From: Nannocystis exedens
Lineage (GTDB): Bacteria; Myxococcota_A; Polyangia; Nannocystales; Nannocystaceae
Assembly: GCF_002343915.1 (NCBI RefSeq)
Contig: NZ_NETK01000001.1
Span: 5,842,001-5,906,000, forward strand
Direction: 5' to 3'
DNA: 64,000 nt
Below the pieces are notes generated by a model that did no database searches, was not told where the DNA came from, and saw only the letters and a program-made list of their open reading frames with translations. The stretch's first letter is position 1; each line of letters opens with the position of its first letter. Made by a program: the position numbers and the translations under genes. This document shows positions 52,093-61,153 of this stretch, one piece after another.

Positions 52093-53910
52093 GTGAGCCG
52101 GGCAGCGCGAGGCAGCGAGGGGAGGGTTGCGGTCGTGCTCGCTGCGTGCCTGGTCGCCTGCGGGGGCGCGGACCCGGCGACGCGTGCGAGCGAGGAGGCG
52201 GCGGCGCGATCCGCGACGAGCGCGGGCGTCGTGGGCGCGGGAGCGGCAGGCGGGGCGACGAGCGCCGGTGCGACGAGCGTCGCAGGGGTGACGCGCGCGG
52301 GTGAGGCGAGCGCGATGCGTCCATCAGAGGTCAGCGCCGGGGAGAGCGTCGCGACGGACCCGGGGGTTGCGACGAGCGCGGGTGATGGCGCGGCGAATCA
52401 CTCGCGGGTCGTGACGAGCGCGGGTGAGGCGAGCGCGATGCGCCAGCAGGCGGGTGCGAGCGACGGCGCGGCGCATCCCTCGGGAGGCGCGACGCCATCG
52501 GTCGTCGCGAACAGTCGTTCGCCGCGGCCGCCGCTGGCGGTCGGGCCGCTGCATCCCGAGCTGCCGGCGAACTTGCCGGAGCCGCTGCGCTGGCTGGCGA
52601 TCGGCGGCGGGGCGACGCCCGAGTTCAATCAGGTGTCGATCGAACAGGACCTGCTGCTGGCGCAGGAGGTCTTCGGGGCAGGCGGCGCGCTGCTGTTCGC
52701 CGGCGGGCCGGGTAGCCACGGCGTGCAGGTCGAGGACGCGGAGCCGCGCGGCGATCCGCTGCTGGCGGCGCTCGCCGACCTGTTCGCGCCGCGCGGCGGA
52801 CGGGCGGCGACGTATCGGCCGACCCAGTCCTCGCCGATCGCGGCCGCCACCCGCGACAACGCGATCGCGGCGGTGAAGCAGGCGGTCGCGCAGCCGGGGT
52901 CGCTGCTGCGGCTGTACCTCGCGGGCCACGGCGAGCGCGGCGATCCGCCGAACCAGGGCGGGTTGGGGCTGTGGGGCCAGACGTCGCTGCGAGTGGCCGA
53001 TCTGGCAGAGGTGCTCGACGCGGCCGCGCGCCCGGTGCAGGTCGTGGCGACGAGCTGCTTCTCCGGGGCGTTCGCCGACCTCGTGTTCGCGCGCGGCGAA
53101 CAGGCGGCCGGCCCGGCGCCGACGATCCGCTGCGGCCTGTTCGCGGCCACGGCCGAGCGCGAGGCGTCCGGCTGCGATCCCAACCCCGACCGCGCGGCCC
53201 AGGAGGGCTACGCGCTGCACTTTTTAAATGCGCTGCGTGGCCGCGATCGCGGCGGCGAGCCGCTGCCGGCGACGCAGCTCGACCTCGACGGCGACGGCAC
53301 GATCTCGCCGCTCGAGGCGCACGCGCGGGCGCGAATCGCGGGGCAGGGCATCGACGTGCCGACCACCACGTCGGAGCGGTGGCTGTACGCGGCGGCGCCG
53401 ACCCGCGGGAAGTCGCGCCCGCCGGCGCTGCCGGAGGAGGACGCGGTGATCGCCGCGCTGTCGGCGGCGCTCGGCCTCACCCGCGAGGGCGAGGTCGCGG
53501 CCGCGCTGGAACATGTCCTCGCGGACACGTCCGCCGCCTACGAGCGCCTCGACGCCGCGAGCGGGCGCGCGGACGAGGCCTACCGCGCCACGGCGGCCGA
53601 GCTGTTGGCGCGCTTCCCGGTGCTCGACGATCCGTGGCACCCGGACTTCGCCGCGACGCTGACCCGGCATCGCGCGGAGATCGAGGCGCTCCTCGACACG
53701 AGCGCGGCGTACGCGGGGTTCCGCGCGGCCGGGGAAGAGTCCGCCGCGGCGCAGGCCGAGGTCGCCGAGCTGCTGGCCCGCAGCGCTCGGCTCGAGCGGC
53801 TGCTCCGCGCGCTCCGCGTCCGCATCCTGGCCGGTCGGCTCAAGGGCCGCGGCGGACCGGCCTGGGCCCGGTACGAGGCGCTCCTGGCCTGCGAGCGCGG
53901 GCAGATCTGA
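52093..53910 (+). CDS. Caspase-like lipoprotein with repetitive linker and EF-hand-like loop
   Basis: 605 residues from a GTG at 52093. Lipobox CLVAC (Cys23), then about 110 residues of Ala/Gly/Ser linker with recurring TSAG. The caspase-fold domain follows: His279 in LYLAGHGERG and Cys322 in VVATSCFSGAF form the dyad. DLDGDGTISPLEA is an EF-hand-type calcium loop, as in the caspase at 22760. The C-terminal 180 residues are helical and coiled-coil-like (ERLLRALRVRILAGRLKGRG). It is divergent from the MerR gene with 126 bases between starts. Probably an envelope protease; substrate unknown. Confidence 0.82.
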   Translation: MSRAARGSEGRVAVVLAACLVACGGADPATRASEEAAARSATSAGVVGAGAAGGATSAGATSVAGVTRAGEASAMRPSEVSAGESVATDPGVATSAGDGAANHSRVVTSAGEASAMRQQAGASDGAAHPSGGATPSVVANSRSPRPPLAVGPLHPELPANLPEPLRWLAIGGGATPEFNQVSIEQDLLLAQEVFGAGGALLFAGGPGSHGVQVEDAEPRGDPLLAALADLFAPRGGRAATYRPTQSSPIAAATRDNAIAAVKQAVAQPGSLLRLYLAGHGERGDPPNQGGLGLWGQTSLRVADLAEVLDAAARPVQVVATSCFSGAFADLVFARGEQAAGPAPTIRCGLFAATAEREASGCDPNPDRAAQEGYALHFLNALRGRDRGGEPLPATQLDLDGDGTISPLEAHARARIAGQGIDVPTTTSERWLYAAAPTRGKSRPPALPEEDAVIAALSAALGLTREGEVAAALEHVLADTSAAYERLDAASGRADEAYRATAAELLARFPVLDDPWHPDFAATLTRHRAEIEALLDTSAAYAGFRAAGEESAAAQAEVAELLARSARLERLLRALRVRILAGRLKGRGGPAWARYEALLACERGQI

Positions 53911-53924
53911 CACATGATGCGAGG

Positions 53925-53975
53925 GGCATGCCGCAACGAACATGTCCTTGAAGACATGTCGTTAAGGGCATGACC
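53925..53975. repeat. Multi-hairpin palindromic cluster between convergent genes
   Basis: GGGGCATGCC, GAACATGTCC-ttga-AGACATGTC and GTTAAGGGCATGACC fill almost all of the 75 bases between the caspase-like stop and the TIGR03032-like stop. The best example of a shared 3'-end element. Confidence 0.7.
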
Positions 53976-53985
53976 CCAAATTTCG

Positions 53986-55035
53986 TCAGCCCGGGCGCAG
54001 CGGCGCCGGGTCGGCGATCGTGATGGTGCGGTGGATCTCCTCGCTCAGGAGGCCGAGGGCCATCGGGCGGCGGACGCCGGGCAGGACGGCGACGTCGTAG
54101 AGCTCCTCGACCACCCCGTCGAGGCGGAGCCAGTGCGCGACCTCGCCGGTGCGGGTGTCGACGACCAGCAGGCCGCAGCGGGGTTCGGCGCCGCGGGCGG
54201 CCAGGTTGGCCTCGAGCTCGAGGCCGCCGAAGGTGCGGCTGCCGCGGGGCTTCGACAGGCCGACGAACGCGTAGGGGCCGGCGAAGCACAGGCCGCGGGC
54301 GTATCCGGGGCAGAAGCAGACCGGCTCGAAGCGGCCGGCGGCGTCGAGCTTGCCCAGGAAGCCGGTGCCGGCCTCGAGCAGCCACAGCGCGCCGGCGTGG
54401 ACGCGCGGCGAGTGGGGCATCGACAGGCCCTCGGCGACGACCGCGTCGGTGCGTACGTCGAGCACCACGCCGCCGCCGCGCCGGTGGTCGCGCCAGCCGT
54501 CGGCGACGTCGCTGCGGGCGACCGCGGTGACGAACGCGGGGCTGCCCTCGGCCATCGCCAGGCCGTTGAGGTGGCAGCGGTCCTCGGCGGCCAGGCGCGA
54601 GACGAACGGCGGGCGCCACAGCGGGGCGAAGCTGGCCCGCGGGGCCAGGGTGGCCAGGCAGCTGAACAGGGTGTTGACGAACACCGGGCGGCCGGCGCGG
54701 TCGACGGCGAGGTCGTGGACGTCGAGGTCGCCGGTGGTGTGGGCGACGCGCGGGACGTACAGGCGGTCGTAGCCCTCGTGGACCTGTCCCGAAGGCAAGG
54801 CGTTGTCGAGCCGCCACAATTGATAGAGCGTGGCCAGCCACAGCGACTCGCCGTCGACGCACAGGCCCATGCAGCGGGCGAAGGTGCGCTCGAACAGCGA
54901 CAGCCGGCCGCCGTAGCCGCTGCCGAGCAGGAACAGCTTGCCGGCCTGGTAGGTGGTGAACGCCAGGCTCACGCCGAGCTCGGCGAGGAGGCCGGGGAAG
55001 TGGCGCGAGCTCAGGACCTCGAGGCGTTCGGCCAT
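53986..55035 (-). CDS. TIGR03032-family protein
   Basis: 349 residues. Matches the family of that name in RHFPGLLAELGVSLAFTTYQ near the start, ARCMGLCVDGESLWLATLYQ, and the DLDVHDLAVDRAGRPVFVNT and CHLNGLAMAEGSPAFVTAVA strands. The family is a predicted beta propeller of unknown function, often near polysaccharide or secretion genes; neither is present here. The gene is convergent with the caspase-like lipoprotein and shares its palindromic 3' element. Confidence 0.82.
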   Translation of the reverse strand: MAERLEVLSSRHFPGLLAELGVSLAFTTYQAGKLFLLGSGYGGRLSLFERTFARCMGLCVDGESLWLATLYQLWRLDNALPSGQVHEGYDRLYVPRVAHTTGDLDVHDLAVDRAGRPVFVNTLFSCLATLAPRASFAPLWRPPFVSRLAAEDRCHLNGLAMAEGSPAFVTAVARSDVADGWRDHRRGGGVVLDVRTDAVVAEGLSMPHSPRVHAGALWLLEAGTGFLGKLDAAGRFEPVCFCPGYARGLCFAGPYAFVGLSKPRGSRTFGGLELEANLAARGAEPRCGLLVVDTRTGEVAHWLRLDGVVEELYDVAVLPGVRRPMALGLLSEEIHRTITIADPAPLRPG

Positions 55036-55094
55036 GCGGCGAGGTTAGCAGGATCGCCGACGACCTGTCACAGGCCGCGGGCGGGCCGGTCAAA

Positions 55095-55142
55095 GGATGT
55101 CCAAATAGACATGCTCCAAGGAGCATGTTCTGACGGTCATGG
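55095..55142. repeat. Multi-arm palindromic cluster 3' of the FG-GAP gene
   Basis: GGATGTCC, GACATGCTCC-aag-GAGCATGTTC and GGTCATG arms. It lies about 100 bases after the FG-GAP stop and also close to the start of the TIGR03032 gene. Confidence 0.6.
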
Positions 55143-55243
55143 GGCCGGCCCTGGCAGATGCCGTCGAACAGCGCGCCGGCGCGGCCGCTCGTCGCGCCGG
55201 GACCGCGCGCGAACGACCGCGGGCGCGCCGCTCGCCGGGCCGG

Positions 55244-57802
55244 CTAGAGCGCGACCTGGGCCTCGACGGCGAGGACGACCCGGAGGGTGAAGACGGGGTG
55301 CTGGTAGACGTGGTAGCCGTCCTGGACGCCGGCGTCGACGAAGCCGGCGCCGGCGAGGTCGGCCTGGAGGACGCCCGCCTGGCCGTCGACGATCAGCGAA
55401 TGTGTCCGCGAGGACATGGCCCGAAGGTCACGCCACTCGAGCTTGAGGGTGTTGCCGTCGCCGAGGTCGACCGCCTCGACCTCGACGAGGTCGAGGTCGG
55501 AGCGGGCGGTGAGGTCGAGGGTGAGGCCCTGGCCGGTCAGGCGCAGGGTGTCGAAGCCGGCGCCGCCGTCGATGCGGACGAAGTCGAGGGTGGCGCAGCG
55601 GAGCTCGTCGTCGCCGGCGCCGGCGTAGACGACGTCGGGGCCGTCGGCGGTGACGAGGTCGTTGCCGCGGCCGGCGAGCAGCGCCTCGCCCGCGGGGGTG
55701 CCGGGGATGTTGTCCGGACCTGGCCCGTAGGACATGTAGGAGGCGCCGCTGAAGTCGCCGCCGAACACCACGTAGCTGCGGCCGGCGTCGTCGCCCTTGC
55801 CGTCGTTGCCGCGGGCGCCGACGATCACGTCGGCGTGGCCGTCGCCGTTGACGTCGCCGGCGGGCGCGACCGAAAAGCCGCAGTAGTCCTCGGTCGACTC
55901 GCCGGCCAGGGAGAAGCCGCCGTCGCCGTTCTCGATCCACGCCAGCGAGGTGCTGACGACCTCGGGGCCGCCGAACACCACGTAGCCGCGGCCCGAGTCG
56001 CCGCCGTGCGGGTTGGCCCCCGGGGCGCCGACCAACACGTCGTCGTGGCCGTCGCCGTCGACGTCGCCGGCGCGCTCGACCGAGGTGCCGGCGTAGTCGC
56101 GGCTCTGCACGCCCGAGAGGCTGAAGCCGGTGGGGGCCTTGGCGAGCTGCGGCAGCCCGCCGGACACGAGGTCGGGCCCGCCGAACACGACGTAGGCGCG
56201 GCCGCTGTCCTCGGGCCCGGCGTCGGCGAGCGGGGCGCCGATCGCCAGGTCGGCGAAGCCGTCGCCGTCGACGTCGCCGACGCCGGCGACCGCGAAGCCG
56301 GAGCGGTCGTAGGCGGCGGCGCCGTCGAAGATCCGCCCGCCCTGGTCGGCGGCGACGTCGGTGAGCAGCACCGCGAGCGGGTCGGGCTTGCCGTAGACGA
56401 GGTAGGTGCGGCCGGCGCTGTCACCGGCGGTGTCGTGGCCGTAGGCGCCGACGAGGAGGTCCGAGAGGCCGTCTCCGTCGACGTCGCCGGCGCCGGCGAC
56501 CGCGAAGCCGGCGAAGTCGAGGCTGACCTCGCCGTGGACGGCGAAGCCGTCGCCGATGCCGGCGCTGATGTCCGACAGCAGCGTCGGCTTGTCCTCGCCG
56601 TGGCCGAACACCACGTAGGCCGCGCCCGAGAACGAGCCGCCGGGGTCGGCCCCGTAGGCGCCGACGATCACGTCGGCGAGGCCGTCGCCGTCGACGTCGC
56701 CGGCGCCGGCGACGCTGCGCCCGGCCCCGTCGCCGGCCTTCTCGCCGAGGATCGCAAACCCGCCGACGCCCGAGGCGACCGCGTCGAGGTAGACCGGATC
56801 GAGGTCGTCCTTGCCGAACACGACGTAGGCCGAGCCCGAGGAGGTGCCGTTGGTCGAAGCCTTGGGCGCGCCGATCACCAGGTCGGCGAAGCCGTCGCCG
56901 TTGACGTCGCCGGCCGCGGCGATCGTGGTGCCGGCGAAGTCGCCGGCGAGCTCGCCGTAGATGATGAAGCCGTCGTTTTGCGCCTCGAGCTTGCTCAGCG
57001 CGATCGGCTCGCCGTCGAGCTTGCCGCGGACGACGTAGATCCGCCCGGTGTTGCCGTCGGCGTTGCGGGCGGCCACCGCGACCTCGGCGAGGCCGTCGCC
57101 GTCGAGGTCGCCGACGGCGTGCACGCTGCGGCCGGAGTAGTGGCCGGGGGCCTGGCCGTCGATGGCGAACCCGCCGATGCCGTCGGCGACGTACTCGAGG
57201 TCGATCGAGGTCGGCCGCACCTCGATGCGCGCGGGCGCCTGGGCGAAGCCGTCCTTGCCGTCCCAGATCTTGTAGAGGAAGGTGTCGCTGCCCCACAGCT
57301 CGGCCGGGGGCATGTAGGTGAAGCCGCCGTCGGCGAAGGCGGTGTTCATCGCGCCGCCGGGGGTGATCGGGTCGGCGGACACGAGCGTCAGCGGGTCGTC
57401 GTCGACGTCGTAGTCGTTCTTCAGCAGGCCCTCGGCGGCGCTGACCGACAGCGCCTGCTTGGCCTTGGTGACGTAGTGGTCGACCAGCGCGACCGGGGGC
57501 TGGTTGACCGAGGGGAACGGACCGGTGGTGGTCGTCTCGCCGGTGGTGGTCGTCGTGGTCGGCTCGCCGGTGGTCGGCACCGGTTCGGTGGTGGTCGGGT
57601 CGGGGCCGCTGGTGCTGGTGCCGATGCCCGTGGTCGGGGTGCCGGTGCCGTCGGTGTCGGTCTGGCCGGTGCCGTCGGTGCCCGTGCCGGTGCTCGTCTC
57701 CTGGCCGGCGGTCGCCTGGGTCGTGGTGGTGTCGTCGGTACACCCGAGGGGGATGGCGAGCGAGAGCGCCGCGAAGGCGCGGCGGAGCGGCGACCGCAAC
57801 AT
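55244..57802 (-). CDS. FG-GAP beta-propeller lipoprotein with cadherin-like and RTX-like parts
   Basis: 852 residues from the ATG at 57802. Lipobox LAIPLGC (Cys21) and a Thr/Gly/Asp linker of about 80 residues. A cadherin/Ig-like segment (VNQPPVALVDHYVTKAKQAL, LKNDYDVDDDPLTLVSADPI) precedes seven FG-GAP repeats, each with a GDVDGDG.aDv.vGA calcium loop, enough for a complete integrin-like propeller. After it comes an RTX-like region (LLAGRGNDLVTADGPD, YAGAGDDEL). It should be a calcium-binding adhesin. One palindromic repeat lies in frame near the C-terminus. Only Cys21 and two others are present. Confidence 0.9.
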   Translation of the reverse strand: MLRSPLRRAFAALSLAIPLGCTDDTTTTQATAGQETSTGTGTDGTGQTDTDGTGTPTTGIGTSTSGPDPTTTEPVPTTGEPTTTTTTGETTTTGPFPSVNQPPVALVDHYVTKAKQALSVSAAEGLLKNDYDVDDDPLTLVSADPITPGGAMNTAFADGGFTYMPPAELWGSDTFLYKIWDGKDGFAQAPARIEVRPTSIDLEYVADGIGGFAIDGQAPGHYSGRSVHAVGDLDGDGLAEVAVAARNADGNTGRIYVVRGKLDGEPIALSKLEAQNDGFIIYGELAGDFAGTTIAAAGDVNGDGFADLVIGAPKASTNGTSSGSAYVVFGKDDLDPVYLDAVASGVGGFAILGEKAGDGAGRSVAGAGDVDGDGLADVIVGAYGADPGGSFSGAAYVVFGHGEDKPTLLSDISAGIGDGFAVHGEVSLDFAGFAVAGAGDVDGDGLSDLLVGAYGHDTAGDSAGRTYLVYGKPDPLAVLLTDVAADQGGRIFDGAAAYDRSGFAVAGVGDVDGDGFADLAIGAPLADAGPEDSGRAYVVFGGPDLVSGGLPQLAKAPTGFSLSGVQSRDYAGTSVERAGDVDGDGHDDVLVGAPGANPHGGDSGRGYVVFGGPEVVSTSLAWIENGDGGFSLAGESTEDYCGFSVAPAGDVNGDGHADVIVGARGNDGKGDDAGRSYVVFGGDFSGASYMSYGPGPDNIPGTPAGEALLAGRGNDLVTADGPDVVYAGAGDDELRCATLDFVRIDGGAGFDTLRLTGQGLTLDLTARSDLDLVEVEAVDLGDGNTLKLEWRDLRAMSSRTHSLIVDGQAGVLQADLAGAGFVDAGVQDGYHVYQHPVFTLRVVLAVEAQVAL
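55402..55432. repeat. In-frame palindromic element in the FG-GAP gene
   Basis: GTGTCC-gcga-GGACATGGCCC-gaag-GTCA, almost the same as the kinase copy at 15494; read on the minus strand as RDLRAMSSRTHS. Confidence 0.6.
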
Positions 57803-57939
57803 GCCGACCACCTTATCGGACCCGGCCCCCCCGCGCACGCGCGGTCCCGCGCATCGCGCTCCATCCAGGGTTTATCGGCCCGCGTACGGCGTGGCCGAGC
57901 GTGCCGCTATCGCGCATGATGAGTCCGCCGGAGGTTGCC

Positions 57940-59202
57940 ATGACGCCGATCGCCCTTCCCCCCGCCCGCGCGTTCGCGCTCCTGCTCGCGCTCACGAGCG
58001 CGCCCCTCGCCTGCGGAGACTCGAGCGGGCAGACCTCCGGCCTGTCCGCCGGCACCCAGCCGACCACCGCCACCGCCGGCTCGGCCACCGAGACGACGAC
58101 CACCACCGAGGGCGAGTCTGTCTCTTCGACCATGTCCGAACCGACAGACACCGAGGGGACCGCGAGCGGCACCGGGACGACCACCGGGCCGGCCGTGCCG
58201 ACCACCGGGCCGGAGCCGACGACCACGACGACGACCGAGCCCGGCACCACCACCGGCGACCCGAGCAGCACCAGCGCCGGCACCACCATGCCCGACAAGA
58301 TCCCCTGCGACAGCGAGGAGACCGAGGTCGTGCCGGTGCCGCCGAGCGTGCTGCTCATCCTCGACAAGTCGGGCTCGATGTCGATGGAGAAGTGGGACCA
58401 CGACGCCAAGCCGCAGACCGCCGACGTGACCCGCTGGCACAGCCTCCATCAGGTGGTCGAGGGCGTGGTGACGACGTTCGACGCGATGGTCCACTTCGGC
58501 GTGAAGCTGTACCCGAAGATCGACGCCGGCTCGTTCGAGCCCCAAGGCGCCTGCGAGGTCGCCCCCGGCGTCGAGGTCCCGATCGCGCCGATGAACGCCG
58601 CCGCGGTGCTGGCCGGCATCCCCGCGATCGACTACGAGGTGCTCGGCGGCACGCCGATGGAGACCGGCCTGAAGCGCGGCTTCGAGTACCTCAAGACCCT
58701 CGACCCGAGCCTGCAGCGGTTCGCCATCCTCGTCGCCGACGGCGAGATCTCCGACACCTGCCAGGGCGAGAACTTCCTCGAGGCCCAGGCCGCCGTCGAA
58801 GAGGCGTACGGCACCTTCGACATCCCCACCTACGTCGTCGGCATCGACGTCGACCCCTCCACCAGCGAGCAGCTCGCCACCCTGGCGATCGCCGGCGGCA
58901 AGCCGAAGCCCGGCCCCGACCCCTTCTACCAGACGGCCAACCAGACCGAGCTGCAGGCGGCGATCCAGCAGATCGTCAAGGACACGCTGTCGTGCGTGAT
59001 CGCGGTCGACCCGGCCCCGAGCGAGCCGGAGCTGTTCGAGGTGTGGATCGACGGCCAGCCGGTGCCGCCGGTCGCGAGCTGCGACGAGGACGGCTTCGTC
59101 TGGAGCGTGCCCCACACCGAGGTCACGCTGTGCGGGGCGGCCTGTGACCTGCTCAAAGAGACAGGCAAGGTCCAGGCCCTGTACTTCTGTAATCCGGGCT
59201 GA
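57940..59202 (+). CDS. VWA-domain lipoprotein, paralogue of 40108
   Basis: 420 residues. The ATG at 57940 has a GGAGG site; lipobox SAPLAC (Cys25). Then a Thr/Ser/Gly linker of about 85 residues and a VWA domain with SVLLILDKSGSMSM (MIDAS), GGTPMETG and FAILVADGEISDTC. The order of motifs and the C-terminal beta module (LSCVIAVDPAPSEPELFEVW) match the protein at 40108, so the two are paralogues. A palindromic repeat (58117) lies in the linker; another follows the stop. Confidence 0.9.
   Translation: MTPIALPPARAFALLLALTSAPLACGDSSGQTSGLSAGTQPTTATAGSATETTTTTEGESVSSTMSEPTDTEGTASGTGTTTGPAVPTTGPEPTTTTTTEPGTTTGDPSSTSAGTTMPDKIPCDSEETEVVPVPPSVLLILDKSGSMSMEKWDHDAKPQTADVTRWHSLHQVVEGVVTTFDAMVHFGVKLYPKIDAGSFEPQGACEVAPGVEVPIAPMNAAAVLAGIPAIDYEVLGGTPMETGLKRGFEYLKTLDPSLQRFAILVADGEISDTCQGENFLEAQAAVEEAYGTFDIPTYVVGIDVDPSTSEQLATLAIAGGKPKPGPDPFYQTANQTELQAAIQQIVKDTLSCVIAVDPAPSEPELFEVWIDGQPVPPVASCDEDGFVWSVPHTEVTLCGAACDLLKETGKVQALYFCNPG
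58117..58149. repeat. In-frame nested palindrome in the VWA linker
   Basis: Outer arms GTCTGTC and GACAGAC enclose CATGTCC; read as SVSSTMSEPTD in the low-complexity linker. Confidence 0.5.
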
Positions 59203-59207
59203 GCGGG

Positions 59208-59243
59208 CGCATGCCCCGAGGGACATGTTGAAAAGGGCATGCC
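59208..59243. repeat. Palindromic cluster directly after the VWA stop
   Basis: GCGCATGCCC-cgag-GGACATG-ttgaaaa-GGGCATGCCGC, starting five bases after the stop codon. Confidence 0.65.
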
Positions 59244-59482
59244 GCTCGCGCGCCTCGCCCCGGCCTGATGCGCCATGACAGGCGCCGCCGGCCCGGCGCG
59301 GGGCTCGCGTCGGCGCCGCGCAAGGGCCTGCGCGGCCGAGCGGACCTGCGCCGCCACGACGGCGAGCCGCGGCCCGGCCCCTCCCGCGCGCCGCCACGAG
59401 CGATCGCCGGGCGCTCGCGCCGACAAAGTCACGCCCACACGGCCAGCCGGGGCGACGCGGAGTTGCTACCCTCCGGGCCACC

Positions 59483-61153
59483 ATGAACGCCCCCGAGATC
59501 CGCGCGCCGCGCGGCACCGCGCTGTCGTGCAAGGGTTGGCCGCAGGAGGCCGCCCTGCGCATGTTGATGAACAACCTCGACCCCGAGGTGGCAGAGCGCC
59601 CGCAAGACCTGGTGGTCTACGGCGGCACCGGCCGCGCAGCCCGCTCGTGGCCCGACTACCACCGGATCGTCGCCAGCCTGAAGAGCCTCGCGGCCGACGA
59701 GACGCTGCTGGTCCAGAGCGGCCGGGCCCAGGCGATTTTTAAGACCCACGAAGACGCGCCGCGCGTGCTGCTGGCCAACAGCCTGCTGGTGCCGAAGTGG
59801 GCGACGCTGGCGGAGCACGAGCGGCTGAGCGCGCTCGGGCTGACGATGTACGGGCAGATGACGGCGGGGAGCTGGATCTACATCGGCACGCAGGGGATCT
59901 TGCAAGGCACGTTCGAGACGTTCGCGGCGTGCGGGCAGACCCACTTCGGCGGCGACCTGCGCGGGCGGCTGGTGGTCACCGGCGGGCTCGGCGGGATGGG
60001 CGGGGCCCAGCCGCTGGCGGCGACGATGAACGGCGCGGCGATCCTGTGCGTCGAGGTCGACCCGCAACGCATCGAGCGCCGGCTGCAGCACAAGTACCTC
60101 ATGCGCAGCACGACCGACCTCGACGAGGCGCTGCGCTGGCTCGACGAGGCCCGCAAGGCCAAAGAGCCGCTGTCGGTCGGCCTGCTCGGCAACTGCGCGA
60201 CGGTCCTGCCCGAGCTGGTCCGCCGCGGGGTGATCCCCGACGTCGTCACCGACCAGACCTCGGCCCACGACGAGCTGCACGGGTATGTCCCCGACAACAT
60301 GTCCCTCGAGGCAGCCGCCGAGCTGCGCCGCAGCGACCCCGAGGAGTACGTGCGTCGCAGCGTCGACGCGATGGGCCGCCACGTGGCGGCGATGCGGGCG
60401 ATGCAGGACAAGGGCGCGATCGCGTTCGACTACGGCAACAACATCCGCGCCCAGGCGGTCCGCGCCGGGGTCGGCGACGCGTTCGAGATCAAGGGCTTCG
60501 TGCCGCTGTACATCCGCCCGCTGTTCTGCGAGGGCAAGGGCCCGTTCCGCTGGGCGGCGCTGTCGGGCGACCCGGAGGACATCGCGGTGACCGACCGCGC
60601 GGTGCTGGAGCTGTTCCCGCACAACGCGGGGCTGCGGCGGTGGATCGAGCTGGCGCGCACGCAGGTCAAGTTCCAGGGCCTGCCGGCGCGGATCTGCTGG
60701 CTCGGCTACGGCGAGCGCGAGCGGGCGGGGCTGCTCTTCAACGAGCTGGTGCGCAGCGGCAAGGTCAAGGCGCCGATCGTGATCGGCCGCGACCACCTCG
60801 ACTGCGGCAGCGTGGCCTCGCCCAACCGCGAGACCGAGGGCATGAAGGACGGCTCCGACGCGATCGGCGACTGGCCGATCCTCAACGCCATGATCAACAC
60901 CGCGGCCGGCGCGACGTGGGTCAGCGTCCACCACGGCGGCGGCGTCGGCATCGGCTACAGCCTGCACGCGGGCATGGTCGTGGTCGCCGACGGCAGCGAG
61001 GGCGCGGCCCGCCGGCTGCAGCGCGTGCTGACCACCGACCCGGGCATGGGCGTGGTCCGCCACGTCGACGCCGGCTACGACGAGGCGCTGCAGTTCGCCC
61101 GCGAGCACGACGTGCGCGTGCCGGGCCGGACGATCTTCGAGGACGGGCGATGA
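59483..61153 (+). CDS. hutU: Urocanate hydratase
   Basis: 556 residues, the standard length. The NAD-binding region has VVTGGLGGMGGAQPLAAT; the family signatures QTHFGGDLRG, TSAHDELHGYVP and FDYGNNIRAQA are present, and the active-site region reads DHLDCGSVASPNRETEGM with the conserved Cys. It converts urocanate to imidazolonepropionate in histidine breakdown. It overlaps hutI by four bases. hutH is not in the window. A palindrome-like sequence at 60285-60312 (YVPDNMSLEA) probably reflects conserved codons rather than an insertion. Confidence 0.97.
   Translation: MNAPEIRAPRGTALSCKGWPQEAALRMLMNNLDPEVAERPQDLVVYGGTGRAARSWPDYHRIVASLKSLAADETLLVQSGRAQAIFKTHEDAPRVLLANSLLVPKWATLAEHERLSALGLTMYGQMTAGSWIYIGTQGILQGTFETFAACGQTHFGGDLRGRLVVTGGLGGMGGAQPLAATMNGAAILCVEVDPQRIERRLQHKYLMRSTTDLDEALRWLDEARKAKEPLSVGLLGNCATVLPELVRRGVIPDVVTDQTSAHDELHGYVPDNMSLEAAAELRRSDPEEYVRRSVDAMGRHVAAMRAMQDKGAIAFDYGNNIRAQAVRAGVGDAFEIKGFVPLYIRPLFCEGKGPFRWAALSGDPEDIAVTDRAVLELFPHNAGLRRWIELARTQVKFQGLPARICWLGYGERERAGLLFNELVRSGKVKAPIVIGRDHLDCGSVASPNRETEGMKDGSDAIGDWPILNAMINTAAGATWVSVHHGGGVGIGYSLHAGMVVVADGSEGAARRLQRVLTTDPGMGVVRHVDAGYDEALQFAREHDVRVPGRTIFEDGR

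Noticed and set aside
55139..57919. Long plus-strand frame opposite the FG-GAP gene
   Set aside because: The antisense of GDVDGDG repeats gives apparent repeats (VAVDVAGAGD); the minus-strand FG-GAP protein has a signal peptide and linker and is the real one.
60285..60312. Palindrome copy within hutU
   Set aside because: The residues (GYVPDNMSLEAA) look like conserved urocanase sequence, so the base pattern may be coincidental; not counted as a firm member.
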